Assembly (NCBI GenBank): GCA_030761205.1 | Contig: JAULJL010000025.1 | Coordinates: 4,388,001-4,452,000, forward strand | DNA length: 64,000 nt | Direction of reading: 5' to 3' | Source of the DNA: Fremontodendron californicum | Lineage: Eukaryota > Streptophyta > Magnoliopsida > Malvales > Malvaceae | Shown: positions 36,341 to 47,167 of the stretch, one piece after another | How the letters are laid out: the number at the start of each line of letters is the position of its first letter | Position numbering within the stretch: the stretch's first letter is position 1 | Notes under the pieces: generated by a model | What the model saw: only the letters and a program-made list of their open reading frames with translations | The model's database searches: none | Told to the model about the DNA's origin: nothing | Program-made: the position numbers and the translations under genes

Positions 36341-38748
36341 TGTAACAACAGAGGTTACCTACAATCATGTAAAGTTAAATTTCGAAAATTTTAGGGACGA
36401 ACTTGGAAATTGGTAAGGAATTAAAAGGAGAAAGGGTCAAATTGAACAAACTAAAAAAAAAAAGTTTAAGGGCTTAATGGTTATTATAAAAAGTTGAGGG
36501 ACCAATGGGCAATTATACCAAAAGTTGAAAATTTTCTTTTAGTCATCTTATTATCTTGAAATTTCTAGAAAATTTTCTTCATTTCTTTTTGAGCTAGCCG
36601 GCCACCCTCCCCTTCCATTCTTTCAAATTTTCTTCATCTCCTCCAACATTTCTCTTCAAGTATTCCACTAAAATCTCAACAACAATCACATCCAGGATTA
36701 TTTTCTTGATAAATTATTCCTTTTCTTTAGATATTCTACTTGAGCATGTTAAGATATTAGCTCCATAAACATGTTAAGGTGTGAAATCCATCTATTAAGT
36801 ATGAGTTTTAACTCACCTTTGGTAAGAATTAAAAGGATTTGAAAGCATGAACAAGAAAATAGGAAGAAAAAGCAAAACAGGGAAAGTTGAGCATGCTTGC
36901 TGTTCGGATTTTCTGGATTTGGAAAAGCTGGGTTTGTATTATTTTGATATTTTTCCTAGAAACTAGACTTCAATACTAGAATTTTGGTTTTTGAATCACC
37001 CAAAACCGATAATCGGTTAAAAAGATAAAATTCGGTGAAGTTGACTGTTTTGTGTTGACCTCTGTTTCGACATAGTTTCGGGATTTATCAAATTTGATCA
37101 AGATTTTGTTCTAATTGTCTAAGTTAGTTATTTTATTCATAAATTAGACTTATTGATTGAAATAAACCAATTGGAATCACTTCAAAATTCCTTACCAATC
37201 TCAAGTTATGATTTTCTAATCTAGCTTGATAGTAAGGAATTTATTGCTTAAGAGAAATATAGTACTAAATGATGGTCATGGATTATGAAAATATCTAAGG
37301 CATGAAGTACTAGAAAGGAATTTGATAAGGACATGAATATGGAGTTGAATTATGGAGAAAATGATTATGGAAATGATATTAAAAATTAAGGATATGTTGT
37401 TTTGAGTTTGAGAAATTAGTATTGACTATGGGTACATTAATGGGACATAAGTTGCATTCATAATTGTGTAATTCTTTGAGCATGTATAGATACTAATTAT
37501 CGTTAATCTCTAGGCCATGTAGATCCGACGTCACCTGTGGATCCCGAAGTTTTAGATTGAGGTGTATAGTGAGATCATCTCAAGGATTGTGAGTAGACGA
37601 CAACTATAGTTATTTGAAATTTCTTTAATTATAATTATATATTTTTTTAGCATGATATTTATTTTACGTATTAAAGGTATAAACGATATATAATCATATG
37701 AATTGATTTGTTATTAAAGTACATTTATTTCAAGAAATATTATATCGAGTTAGTTGGTTGATTTGTGAAATATGATTATACATAGAATTTGACGTACATG
37801 GTTTTGGCTCCACCTGACTTAATGTATGAGATTATACCCTTGATCGGAATACGGGAGCTGCGTGCTACGTCTTCGTGGCGGGAGCCACCTCTAGAGTCCC
37901 AATTCCGTGATATTAGACTGGGGTATGAGAGCTGCGTGCCACGCCTTTGTGGTGGGAGCCACCTCCAGAGTCCCTATCCCTTTATATTAGCCTTTTGGGG
38001 GCACATCATAGCGACACTTATGCCTTTGGGATGTCCTATGGTGGTATTGGCCTTTGGGGGCGGTTACTAGTATGCCCACATGGATATTGCCTGGTTATTT
38101 CATGGATGTATTTTTATGCATGACAGTAAGTTGGAGCCCAACTATACGTAACCTGATTTACTTTATAGATTTTATACATTGATTTAATATTATAATATTG
38201 TTATACATTTGAAAGCTTCGCTGCATCTTTGAATTACTCATTATGGTTTTACTATTATTTATTTTGAAAATGTCAATTATGTTTTACAGGTTACCATTAA
38301 GTTTTCACACGCTTTAAATGTTGTCTACTCATTGAGATATTCATATATCTCATCTCTTCTTATTTCTCATTTTTAGGTCACAGTTAGGTAACGAGATTGC
38401 TACCTTCCTCTACTCTTCGCTTCAAGAGTATATTGACGTGGTGGGCGTCATATCTAAATTTCTAGAATATTTGATCTCTTGATGTTTTTATCTAGTAAAC
38501 CTTGTTGAGATAGGTTTACTTCTGAATATATTATATATGTTTGAAGATATGAGACAATAGATCAATATGTTTTGACTTGAGCATAAATTGATCATAGATA
38601 ATTTCTGAATATGCATGACTATGTGATAGTATTGAGAAATATTGCTGATTGAGGATATGAATTGAGTGTTATTTGCAGGAGGGTTATCGTTGAGATAGAA
38701 AGGAAACTCTGTCGGATTTTAGATAAATTATCCGGACAAGGTGTTACA
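36341..38748 (+). repeat. 5' LTR (2408 bp)
   Basis: Begins TGTAACAACAG and ends GGTGTTACA, next to the PBS. Contains a 74-bp step duplication bearing a hairpin (37875-37888 and 37949-37962). The small ORF at 37789-38070 runs through this duplication and is probably not a gene. Confidence 0.93.
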
Positions 38749-38841
38749 ATTTGGTATCAGAGCAAGGTTATAGGTCCTGTAGACTTAGAAACTATTTGTT
38801 GAAGTATTAAAATATTGTCACTTGTGCAGGAAATCAAACAC

Positions 38842-39503
38842 GATGCCACCACGTCGAAGAGGAAGACCTAGAATCAATCCCCTACCCCAAAATAGGGATA
38901 TGAATAGAAATGAGAATACCCTCTGCAGCACCCCCAGTAGCTGATCTTAATTTAGTTGAGGCAGTTGTGGCCTTGGCAAGAGTAATTTTCGCTTTGACTG
39001 CCCCTGCTGAAAAGAGGATAGTTGATTACTGTAAAAATCTAAAGAATATGGGTTGCAAGATTTTCACGGGATCTTTGTAATCAGATTTAGCCTGGTCATG
39101 GCTACAAAAAATTGAGACTACTTCCATTACTCTTCAGATTCCCGAGCCAATGAGGTTACCATGTGTGGTATAATTTTTGGAGGATCATGCACACACATGG
39201 TGGAAAACTACAGTGCAAAGGTAGGCTGGACGTTCTGCCATAACCTGGGTAGACTTTCGAAGAGAGTTTGAAGAAAAATACTATTCTCGGGCCTTGCGGG
39301 AAAAGAAATGGACTGAGTTTATGAATTTAAAACAGGGTAGTATGTCAGTAGCAGAGTATGAGCAAAAATTCAGCGAACTATCAAAATTTGCTCCATCAGA
39401 AGTAGCCAACGATGCTGACAGATGCAAGAAATTCCAAGATGGGATACATGTTAGTATTCGAGATTGGTTGACGACCCTGGATACAGATGACTTTAATAAA
39501 TAG
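38842..39503 (+). pseudogene. gypsy gag remnant
   Basis: Starts ATGCCACCACGTCGAAG (MPPRRRGRPR) about 80 bp after the PBS. Several stops and frame changes follow. The last open stretch (39294-39503) has the Retrotrans_gag signature EFMNLKQGSMSVAEYEQKFS. A TAG at 39501-39503 and a frame change separate it from the zinc-knuckle/protease ORF. Confidence 0.88.
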
Positions 39504-39508
39504 GCAAC

Positions 39509-41278
39509 ATGGCAATCAAAACTAAACAGAATCTGAAAGAAATGAAAGATAGAGAAGAGAAGTTCAGAAAAAGAAAAGGGCAGTCCTCCAGTGAGGAAGT
39601 GAGGCCTAAGAAAAGTTATGTAGAGAGCAGTGTCAGTGGTTATAGACCCTCGAGATTTCAAGAGGGATTAGACAGAAAACCTTTTAGTGGTTCTTCTAGC
39701 AGATTTATCATTGGACCTCAACAGCAGACTAGATCGCTGCCTGGGAGGTCAGGAGGACCTCGTACATTGACTTATCCTCAGTGTCCCCATTGTGGGAGGA
39801 ATCACCCTGGTGAATATTGGAGATTACAGGGTGTGTGTTTTTACTGCAAAGAACAGGGACACATGAAACGGGATTGTCCCAAGCTGGAGAACAAGGGAGT
39901 TATTAGTCAGTTATCAGTGAGTCAAAGGGAAAGGACCCAATCTACTGCTGCACCTCAGCTGACAGCAATTAGATATAGAATTGGGGCACAATCTCAAGTT
40001 GGTTCATCTACTGGCCCTCGACAGAGTGGACAGCCTGGTAGACCTCGAACTGCAGCCATAATTTATGCTATGACCCAACAACAGGCTCAGACTACTCCTG
40101 AAGTGGTTACAGGTACTCTCCTAATTTCTAAGGAAAATGCTAGGATCTTAATAGATCCGGGTGCAACTCATTCTTTTGTTGCTAATTCATATGTCATGCA
40201 TTTGAGTAGAAAGTCTAGGAGGTTAGACATCCTTATGGTCGTTAGTACCCCAATGGGAGAAACTTTGAAAATTGATGTGGTTTATCCGGATTGTACCGTT
40301 ATGGTTCAGGAGCATGAATTACCAGTTAATTTGTTTCCATTATTTGATGTGATTTTGGGAATCGATTGGTTGTCTAAACACAATGCAGTGATAGATTTCT
40401 TTTCCAAAATTGTGACTTTTAAGAAGTCGGGAGACTTAGAGTTTACCTTTCAAGGAGAAAGGAAAGTTTTACCTTCTTGCCTTATCTCCAAGATGGCAGC
40501 CAATAGATACTTGCAGAAAGGGTATTCTTCTTACCTTGCTTATGTGATTAACAAGGACATACATGAGGCTAAGTTGGAAACTATACCTGTGGTCAAAGAG
40601 TTTCCTGAGATCTTTCCTGAAGAATTGGTCGATTTACCTCTTGATAGGGAATTTGAGTTTACTATCGATTTAATCCCTGGTAGTGCTCCTATTTCTCAGG
40701 CACCCTATAGAATGGCACCTTTGGAGCTAAAGGAATTGAAAGTGCAGTTGCAAGACCTAGTTGACAGAGGTTTCACTCGGCCTAGTACTTCACCGTGGGG
40801 AGCACCGATTTTATTTGTAAAGAAAAATGATGGATCTTTACGATTGTGTATCGACTACCGGCAACTGAACAAGGTCACCATTAAGAATAAGTATCCTTTG
40901 CCAAGGATTGATGACTTGTTTGATCAGTTGCAAGGTGCAAGTGTGTTCTCCAAAATAGACCTCAGGTTGGGTTATCATCAATTGAAGATCAAAGAATCTG
41001 ATATACCAAAGACTGCTTTCAGAACTCGATATGGTCATTATGAATTTTTAGTTATGCCTTTTGGGCTAACTAATGCACCTGCAGTCTTTATGGATTTGAT
41101 GAATAGGGTGTTTCGACCCTATTTAGATAAGTTTTTTATTGTGTTCATCGATGACATCCTAGTTTATTCCAAGAATAAGGATGATCATGTAAACCATTTG
41201 AGAACGGTGCTACAGACTATGCGTGAAAAGCAACTTTATGCTAAATTTTTCAAGTGTGAATTCTGGCTGGACAAGTAG
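39509..41278 (+). pseudogene. gypsy zinc knuckle, protease and reverse transcriptase ORF (589 codons)
   Basis: In order: a CPHCGRNH half-finger, a CCHC knuckle CFYCKEQGHMKRDC (110-123), an aspartic protease with DPGATHSF (216-223) in place of DTG/DSG, then the reverse transcriptase. The RT starts with PYRMAPLELKEL and includes DGSLRLCIDYRQLNK, SKIDLRLGYHQ, FGLTNAPAVFMDLMN and the catalytic FIDDILVYS. The YRMAPxEL lead-in fits Del/Tekay chromoviruses. The ORF stops at TAG 41276-41278 because of a frame change in the connection region. Confidence 0.93.
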
Positions 41279-42018
41279 CATTCCTTGGTCACGTAGTATC
41301 TAAGGAAGGGATTTTTGTGGATCCACAAAAGATAGAAGTTGTAGTTGCTTGGGAAAGACCCACGAATGTCATAGAAGTTAGAAGCTTTCTCGGATTGGCA
41401 GGGTACTATCGAAGATTCATGGAAGGATTTTCCATGATTGCCTCTCATTTGTCGAAACTAACAAGGAAGCATGCTAAGTTTGAGTGGACTGACGAATGTG
41501 AGCAAGCTTTCCAAGAGCTCAAGCGTAGATTGACCATAACACCAGTTCTTACACTACCATCAGGGACTAGAAGCTTTGTGGTATACAGTGATGCCTCGAG
41601 GCGAAGTTTGGGTTGCGTTTTGATGCAACATGGGAAGGTGATGGCTTATGCTTCTCGGTAACTGAAACAACATGAGCAGAACTATCCCACTCACGATTTA
41701 GAGTTGGCGGCAGTGGTGTTTGCACTGAAAATTTGGAGGCATTATTTATTTGGAGAAAAATGTAAAATTTACACTGATCATAAGAGTTTGAAATATCTGA
41801 TGGATCAGAAGGAACTAAATTTGAGGCAAAGAAGATGGTTGGAATTGATAAAAGATTATGACTGTGTAATTGACTAACACCCAGGAAAGGCCAATGTAGT
41901 GGCCGATGCTCTTAGTCGAAAGTCTTCTAGTTCTCTTGCTCATATCCGAGCTATTCAGAAACCCTTACAAAATGAGTTAAAGTCTTTACCTTTAGAATTG
42001 ATGATCGTTCCTTTGTGA
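41279..42018 (+). pseudogene. gypsy RT thumb/RNase H remnant with stop codons
   Basis: In the new frame: VAFLGHVVSKEGIF, RSFLGLAGYYRRFM, then RNase H with VVYSDASRRSLGCVLMQ and, after a TAA at 41659-41661, THDLELAAVVFALKIWRHY and YTDHKSLKYLMDQ. Another TAA (about 41875) precedes HPGKANVVADALSRK. The homology ends near 42010 without reaching integrase. Confidence 0.92.
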
Positions 42019-42489
42019 AACCAAATCATCCAGTCCCTCAAAGGCCGTCTTTCATACCTTGCCTAAATGATCCAATTCACGAATTTTTTGCCCAGACTGA
42101 CTGTCTTCTATTCTTTTTATCTTCACTCGCAATCTCTGGTTTTCCTGCTCTAATTCATCTTCTTCCCCGCGTGACTTCCTCTTGGTTAACTCAAATTCCA
42201 GAGCTGAGTCTGACTGCGTGAGCTGAGCCGGGATATCTGAATTTCTTTTCCAAGGAAGTACCAGATCTTTGTCTCGCATAGCCTGCCACACAAGATGCTC
42301 AGCAGTAACATCGTTCGAAAGCCAAACTTGGTCGACCCGGATGGTTTGTTTCCAGACCTTGTCGAGATCTTCTTTCTTCTCTGAAGCCCCATCATCCGCA
42401 TAAGAGAATTCCAAACGGTTGAGCCTTTGTTTCATAGGAATAAATTATTCATGTCCAGCCTACCTAAGGACCAAAATAGGTGCATAACG
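42019..42489 (-). other. foreign filler segment with a 127-codon minus-strand ORF
   Basis: Sits where integrase and the start of the 3' LTR should be. The minus-strand ORF (42435-42052) starts MKQRLNRLEFSYADD and is rich in Glu, Lys, Arg and Gln. It contains LVWQAMRDKDLVLPWKRN and a probable coiled coil from EEDELEQENQRLRVKIKRIE onward. The charged coiled coil resembles gag-adjacent proteins of other plant retroelements, but I do not recognise the family. Its opposite orientation and normal composition suggest capture from another element. Confidence 0.5.
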
Positions 42490-44600
42490 CTCCAACATTT
42501 CTCTTCAAGTATTCTACTAAAATCTCAACAACAATCACATCCAAGGTTAGTTTCTTGATAAATTCTTCCTTTTCTTTAGATATTCTACTTGAGCATGTTA
42601 AGATCTTAGCTCCATAAATATGTTAAGGTCTGAAATTCATCTATTAAGTATGAGTTTTAACTCACCTTTGGTAAGAATTAAAAGGATTTGAAAGCATGAA
42701 CAAGAAAATGGGAAGAAAAAGCAAAACAGGGGAAGTTGAGCATGCTTGCTGTTCGGATTTTTTGGGTTCGGCACAGCAGGGTTTGTATTTTTTTGATATT
42801 TTTCCTAGAAACTAGACTTCAATACTAGAATTTTGGTTTTTGAATCACCAAAAACCAATAAGTGGTTAAAAAGATAAAATTCGATGAAGTTGGCTATTCT
42901 GTGTTGACCCTTGTTTTGGCATAGTTTCGGGATTTATCAAATTTGATCAAGATTTTGTTCTAATTGTCTAAGTTAGTTATTTTCTTCATAAAGTAGACTT
43001 ATTGATTGAAATAAACCAATTGGAATCACTTCAATATTCCTTACCAAACTCAAGTTATGATTTTCTAATCTAGCTTGATAGTAAGGAATTTATTGCTTAA
43101 AAGAGATATAGTACTAAATGATGGTTATAGATTATGAAAATCTCTAAGGCATGGAGTACTAGAAAGGAATTTGATAAGGTCACGAATATGGAGTTGAATT
43201 AAGGAGAAAATGATTATGGAAATGATATTAAAAATTAAGGATATGTAGTTTTGTGTATGAGAAATTAGTATTGATTATAGGGTAGATTAATGGGACTTAA
43301 GTTGCATTCATAATTGTGTAATGCTTTGAGCATGTATAGATACTAATTATCGTTAATCTCTAGGCCACGTAGATCTGAAGTCACATGTGGATCCCGAAGT
43401 TTCAGATCGAGGTGTACAGTGAGATCATCTCAAGGATTGTGAGTAGACGACAACTATAGTTATTTGAAATTTCTTTAATTATAATTATAATTTTTTTTAG
43501 CATGCTATTTTTTTTACGTATTAAAGGTATATACGATATATAATCATATGGATTTATTTGTTATTAAAGTACATTTATTTCAAGAAATATTATATCGAGT
43601 AAGTTGGTTGATTTATGAAATATGATTATACATAGAATTTGACGTACATGGTTTTGGCTCCACTTGACTTAATGTATGAGATTATACCCTTGATCGGAAT
43701 ACGGGAACTGTGTGCTACGCCTTTGTGGCGGGAGCCACCTCCAGAGTCCCAATTCCGTGATATTAGACTGGGGTATGGGAGCTGCGTGCTACGCCTTTGT
43801 GGTGGGAGCCACCTCCAGAGTCCCTATCCCTTTATATTAGCCTTTTGGGGGCACATCACAGCGACACATATGCCTTTGGGGCGTCCTATGGTGGTATTGG
43901 CCTTTGGGGCCGACTACTAGTATGCCTACATGGATATTGCCTGGTTATTTCATGAATGTATTCTTATGCATGACTGTAAGTTGGAGCCCAACTATACGTA
44001 ACTTGATTTACTTTACAAATTTTATACATTGATTTAATATTATAATATTGTTATACATTTGAAAACTTCGCTGCATCTTAAATTACTCATTATGATTTTA
44101 CTATTATTTATTTTGAAAATGTCAATTATGCTTTACAGGTTACCATTAAGTTTTCACACGCTTTAAAAGTTGTTTATTTATTGAGATATTCATATATCTC
44201 ACCTTTTCTTATTTCTCATTTTCAGGTCACAATTAGGTGACAGGATTGCTGCCTTCCTCTACTCTCCTCTTTAAGAGTATATTGACGTGGTGGGCATCAA
44301 ATCTAAATTTCTAGAAGATTTGATCTCTTGATGTTTTTATCTAGCAAACCTTGTTGAGATAGGTTTACTTTTGAATATATTATATATATTTGAAGATATG
44401 AGACAATAGATCAATATGTTTTGACTTGAGCATAAATTGTTCATGGATAATTTTTGAATATGCATGGATATATGATAATAATATTGAGAAATATTGCTGG
44501 TTGAGGATATGAATTGAATGTTATTTGCAGGAGGGTTATAGTTGAGATAGAAAGAAAACTCTGCCTGATTTTAGGTAGATTATCCAGACAGGGTGTTACA
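42490..44600 (+). repeat. 3' LTR, truncated at its 5' end (2111 bp)
   Basis: Matches 36641-38748 of the 5' LTR from CTCCAACATTTCTCTTCAAG onward and ends GGTGTTACA. The first 300 bp are missing. It keeps the hairpin duplication. Confidence 0.93.
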
Positions 44601-44605
44601 TTATG

Positions 44606-44675
44606 ACATAACATCAATTTAGGTGGACTTTTTTTTTTTTGCTAAAGACTTTGACTTTTATATATTTTTATAAGA
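44606..44675. repeat. remainder of the interrupted satellite unit
   Basis: ACATAACATCAATTTAGGT followed by a T-run and GCTAAAGACTTTGACTTTTA continues the unit broken at 36340. About 40 bp, including the CACGTG block, have been lost. Confidence 0.85.
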
Positions 44676-44719
44676 TATAATAGCTTTATAAAATTATTCC
44701 ATTTTATTTATGATTTTTT

Positions 44720-44970
44720 TAGTGTTGAAAAAATCATATCAAATCAATCGATCGAATCAATTCAATCGAGAATCAAAAGCATGTTCGATCCCATGAGTAT
44801 CAAAGGGCCGATGATTTATTGAACTAATAAAAAATATATTCAATCGATAAAAAAAAATCAAAAACTGATTTATGTTAATTTTAATATTTTTTTTGTAAGT
44901 GATAAAATTTAAATATTTAATCTTTTATTTATATATTAAATTTTATATTATTAAATCAAATACATATTTT
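44720..44970. repeat. repeat with TCGATTGAAT motifs, inverted relative to 50170-50440
   Basis: AATCAATTCAATCGAGAATC is mirrored at about 50390-50415 as GATTCTCGATTGAATCAATT. The similarity extends about 250 bp with substantial divergence. Two copies of one transposon family, or the ends of one element. Confidence 0.6.
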
Positions 44971-45119
44971 ATGAATCATTAAATTAGATGATATGATCTC
45001 ATTGATTTGACATCTGATTTAATTTTTATGCATTGTTTTTTCTTTTTTAATAATTTTCATTACAAAAATAATAATTATTTTTCTTAAAAAAAAAAGAAAA
45101 GAAAAGAGTGGGTATGAGT

Positions 45120-45136
45120 CACGTGGCATTCACGTG
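45120..45136. promoter_or_regulatory. paired G-boxes upstream of thioredoxin x
   Basis: Two CACGTG hexamers at 45120-45125 and 45131-45136, spaced 11 bp (one helical turn), 128-144 bp before the ATG. G-boxes bind bZIP and bHLH (HY5/PIF-type) factors and are common in light-regulated plastid-protein genes. The sites are seen; the regulation is inference. Confidence 0.5.
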
Positions 45137-45263
45137 AGAAATCTTCAATAAGGGGACAGTGGCTACAATTCTCTGACCTCTTATTTCTGCATCACACAAA
45201 AAAATAAAAAATCTCTGAGCTCTCGATTTTATCCTTCTCATCTTCACTAAACCAGCCGTCAAC

Positions 45264-45948
45264 ATGGACACACTTCTCTCAAGTTCGTCGTCTTTGGTGG
45301 TCCGGTCATCCCTCCCTCCGGTCCTCACAGTTACTTCCCCATCTAAACTCTATTCTTCCGCAACCGCAAGCTTCTCTTCCACTCCTTCGATCAACGGCTT
45401 TCAAAGGAACCGTCTACCGCTCCTGCGGTCGCGTAATTCCTCTACGGTTCCTAAATTTTCGATAAGGTGCGGTGCAGGCATTAAGGAAATTAAAGAGAGC
45501 GAGTTCCGAAGTACGGTGCTGGAATCCAACCGTCCGGTTCTCGTCGAGTTCGTTGCCACTTGGTGTGGACCCTGCCGCTTAATCTCTCCTGCCATGGAAT
45601 CCATCGCTCAGGTGTTTTGTTCTTTGTACTTTTTTCCATCTAAATTACGTATTTATTATGAGTACTTATTAACTAATTAATCTTCCATTTCTAGTAGTTA
45701 ACTTATAAGGTTTTTTGTTTATAATTTTTCATTAAATTTAGGAATATGGAGACAAATTAGTGGTTGTGAAAATTGATCATGATGCGAATCCACAACTGAT
45801 TGAGGAGTACAAAGTTTACGGATTGCCAACCTTGATCCTGTTCAAGGATGGGCAGGAAGTGGCAGAAAGTAGGAGAGAAGGTGCGATTACAAAGCCCAAG
45901 CTTAAAGAGTATGTTGATTCTCTCTTGGAGACAATTTCTGTTGCTTAG
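45264..45948 (+). CDS. TRX-X: thioredoxin x, chloroplastic
   Basis: Two exons, 45264-45611 and 45742-45948, with a phase-0 GT-AG intron (CAG|GTGTTT, TTTAG|GAATAT); 184 aa. Residues 1-68 are Ser/Arg-rich and end near SIRCGAGI, a typical plastid transit peptide and cleavage zone. The thioredoxin fold carries VLVEFVATWCGPCRLISPA with redox Cys101 and Cys104. It continues in exon 2 with VVKIDHDANPQLIEEYKVYG, cis-Pro145 in YGLPTLILF, and REGAITKPKLKEYVDSL. The EYGDKL and IDHDANP strings are those of TRX x, the isoform known mainly as a reductant of 2-Cys peroxiredoxin, rather than TRX m, f or y. The ATG lies in a good context (CAACATGGA). Confidence 0.95.
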
Positions 45949-46356
45949 CAGATCTTCTCCTTCTTTTATGGACACATCTCCATTTTTTTTTTTTTATTGT
46001 ATTGGGGTTTGCATATTTCTTGTATAATTTTTTAGCTATAAAATACCTAGAAATTAATTTCTTGGGGTATAATTGAGTAAAGTTGAATGCTATGTTACTC
46101 CAATTTTTTTTTTTAAAAAATAAAATAAAATTGAAATACTGGTATCAGACAGGCACATATCTTATGGGATGTGAGTAGAATCATAGTTTCTCCAACTCTT
46201 ATTTTTTGTTTTTGTTTTTATAAAATACTCATGTCTGAGACATGTTCTATCTATGAGTGTGGATATAGTCATAGAAGTAGTCTAATTCTCCATGAAAACC
46301 AAAAAAGAAGTTATTTACCTCTAAATACATATTCATATTCTAAACTCATCCAAATC
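45949..46356. other. thioredoxin x 3' flank with degraded MITE copies
   Basis: The 3' UTR probably ends before 46080. CTATGTTACTCCAA at about 46091 and TAGTTTCTCCAACTCTTA at about 46183, with ATGTCTGAGACATG, look like decayed copies of the CTATGTT MITE family. Confidence 0.45.
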
Positions 46357-46536
46357 CTATGTTATCCATATTTTTCATTTTTCTTAAAATGTCCGTGTCC
46401 TACACCTATATACATATTCGGACATGGATATGGAGGTATAGTACTCTAAATATATAAAACAATTTTAAAAAAATTGAGCATATTTATATTGGACACAAAC
46501 CTGTATCTGAAATTCACCATCAAATCCAAATAACAG
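46357..46536. mobile_element. CTATGTT-family MITE with perfect 8-bp target duplication
   Basis: Starts CTATGTTATCC and ends AAATAACAG. Flanks TCCAAATC at 46349-46356 and 46537-46544 are identical. Contains GGACATGGATATGGAGG and TTTTTCATTTTTCTTAAA. Confidence 0.82.
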
Positions 46537-47000
46537 TCCAAATCTACATTTATAACCTAGCTTCCATGTAGATGCATGGGCTTGTCCGCTTGTATAGATT
46601 TATTTTTGGGTGAATAATTGTGTTATGATTACAAATTTATATTTAATCATTGGTTAATGAAACGGTTGACTGTATATTATCAACGAATCATAATTCAAAA
46701 TTAGTTAAATTAATTAATAAAGATTAAGAAATAATTTTGATGGGTGGTAATTTGTGTTTTATTCATTGTATATAGAATTATAGAAGGATAGTATACGAAA
46801 TATGAACTTTTGATTAATGGTAAGAAATTTTTTTTTTTCATAAGATTTTCCCTAGGCGCCTTTTACAGCCTCATGTTGCAAGAACAAGATGTGCTGTATA
46901 GATGATGTTTAGAGGTGCAGAGCAAAACCTCCTTTTGGTTGGTAGGTGCATAAAACATGATGATATTAATGCCAGTGAGCTGATGGAAGAATGGAATGAG

Positions 47001-47167
47001 CTATGTTATTCGGACTCGGGTGTAAGTGTCGGACACGGGTATAGTTGATTTATTTTAAGTTTTTCCATGTATTTGGAGGGTCCTTGAAGATTATATACTC
47101 ATGCTCATGTCCGAATATGCGTTAGACACGGATACTTCAAGAAAAATAAAAAATCGGAACAACATAA
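47001..47167. mobile_element. CTATGTT-family MITE inside the STP pseudogene (1)
   Basis: Starts CTATGTTATTCGGACTCGGG and ends GAACAACATAA. Flanks GGAATGAG (46993-47000) and GAAATGAG (47168-47175) differ by one base. Inserted in the codons just upstream of the QLTGIN motif. Confidence 0.87.

Larger units (their letters stand above)
36341..44600 (+). mobile_element. Ty3/gypsy LTR retrotransposon (Del/Tekay-like), defective, inserted in the satellite
   Basis: Target duplication TTATG at 36336-36340 and 44601-44605. 5' LTR 36341-38748 (TGTAACA...TGTTACA), PBS TGGTATCAGAGC at 38752-38763, gag and pol remnants 38842-42010, 3' LTR 42490-44600. The two LTRs are clearly homologous but differ at roughly 5-7% of sites in the stretches I compared, so the insertion is not recent. 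Integrase, any chromodomain and the first 300 bp of the 3' LTR are missing, replaced by an unrelated 480-bp segment. It interrupts a satellite unit whose other part resumes at 44606. Confidence 0.95.
26306..44675 (-). mobile_element. probable large Helitron on the minus strand, split by a gypsy insertion
   Basis: On the minus strand the right-hand edge reads A|TCTTATAAAAATATATAAAA, a Helitron-like 5' end. The left-hand edge has an imperfect hairpin (CCGTGCATCGCACAGG, 26332-26317) followed by GCCAAAAACTAG and then T, a classic 3' end. Removing the gypsy element leaves about 10.1 kb. The 3' part (26310-28120) has only short AT-rich ORFs. The 5' part is the 430-bp satellite, every unit of which also ends, on the minus strand, in a TCTTATATAAATATATAAAA-like sequence. 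No Rep/helicase is seen, so it would be non-autonomous. The 3' end is well supported; the choice of 44675 as the matching 5' end is inference. Confidence 0.5.

Noticed and set aside
37789..38070. 93-codon ORF in the 5' LTR, repeated at 43639-43920 in the 3' LTR
   Set aside because: It runs through the hairpin duplication of the LTR and repeats itself with it. Its presence in both LTRs reflects LTR identity, not selection for a protein.
39281..39661. 126-codon minus-strand ORF
   Set aside because: Antisense to the gag remnant, which has the expected Retrotrans_gag residues on the plus strand.
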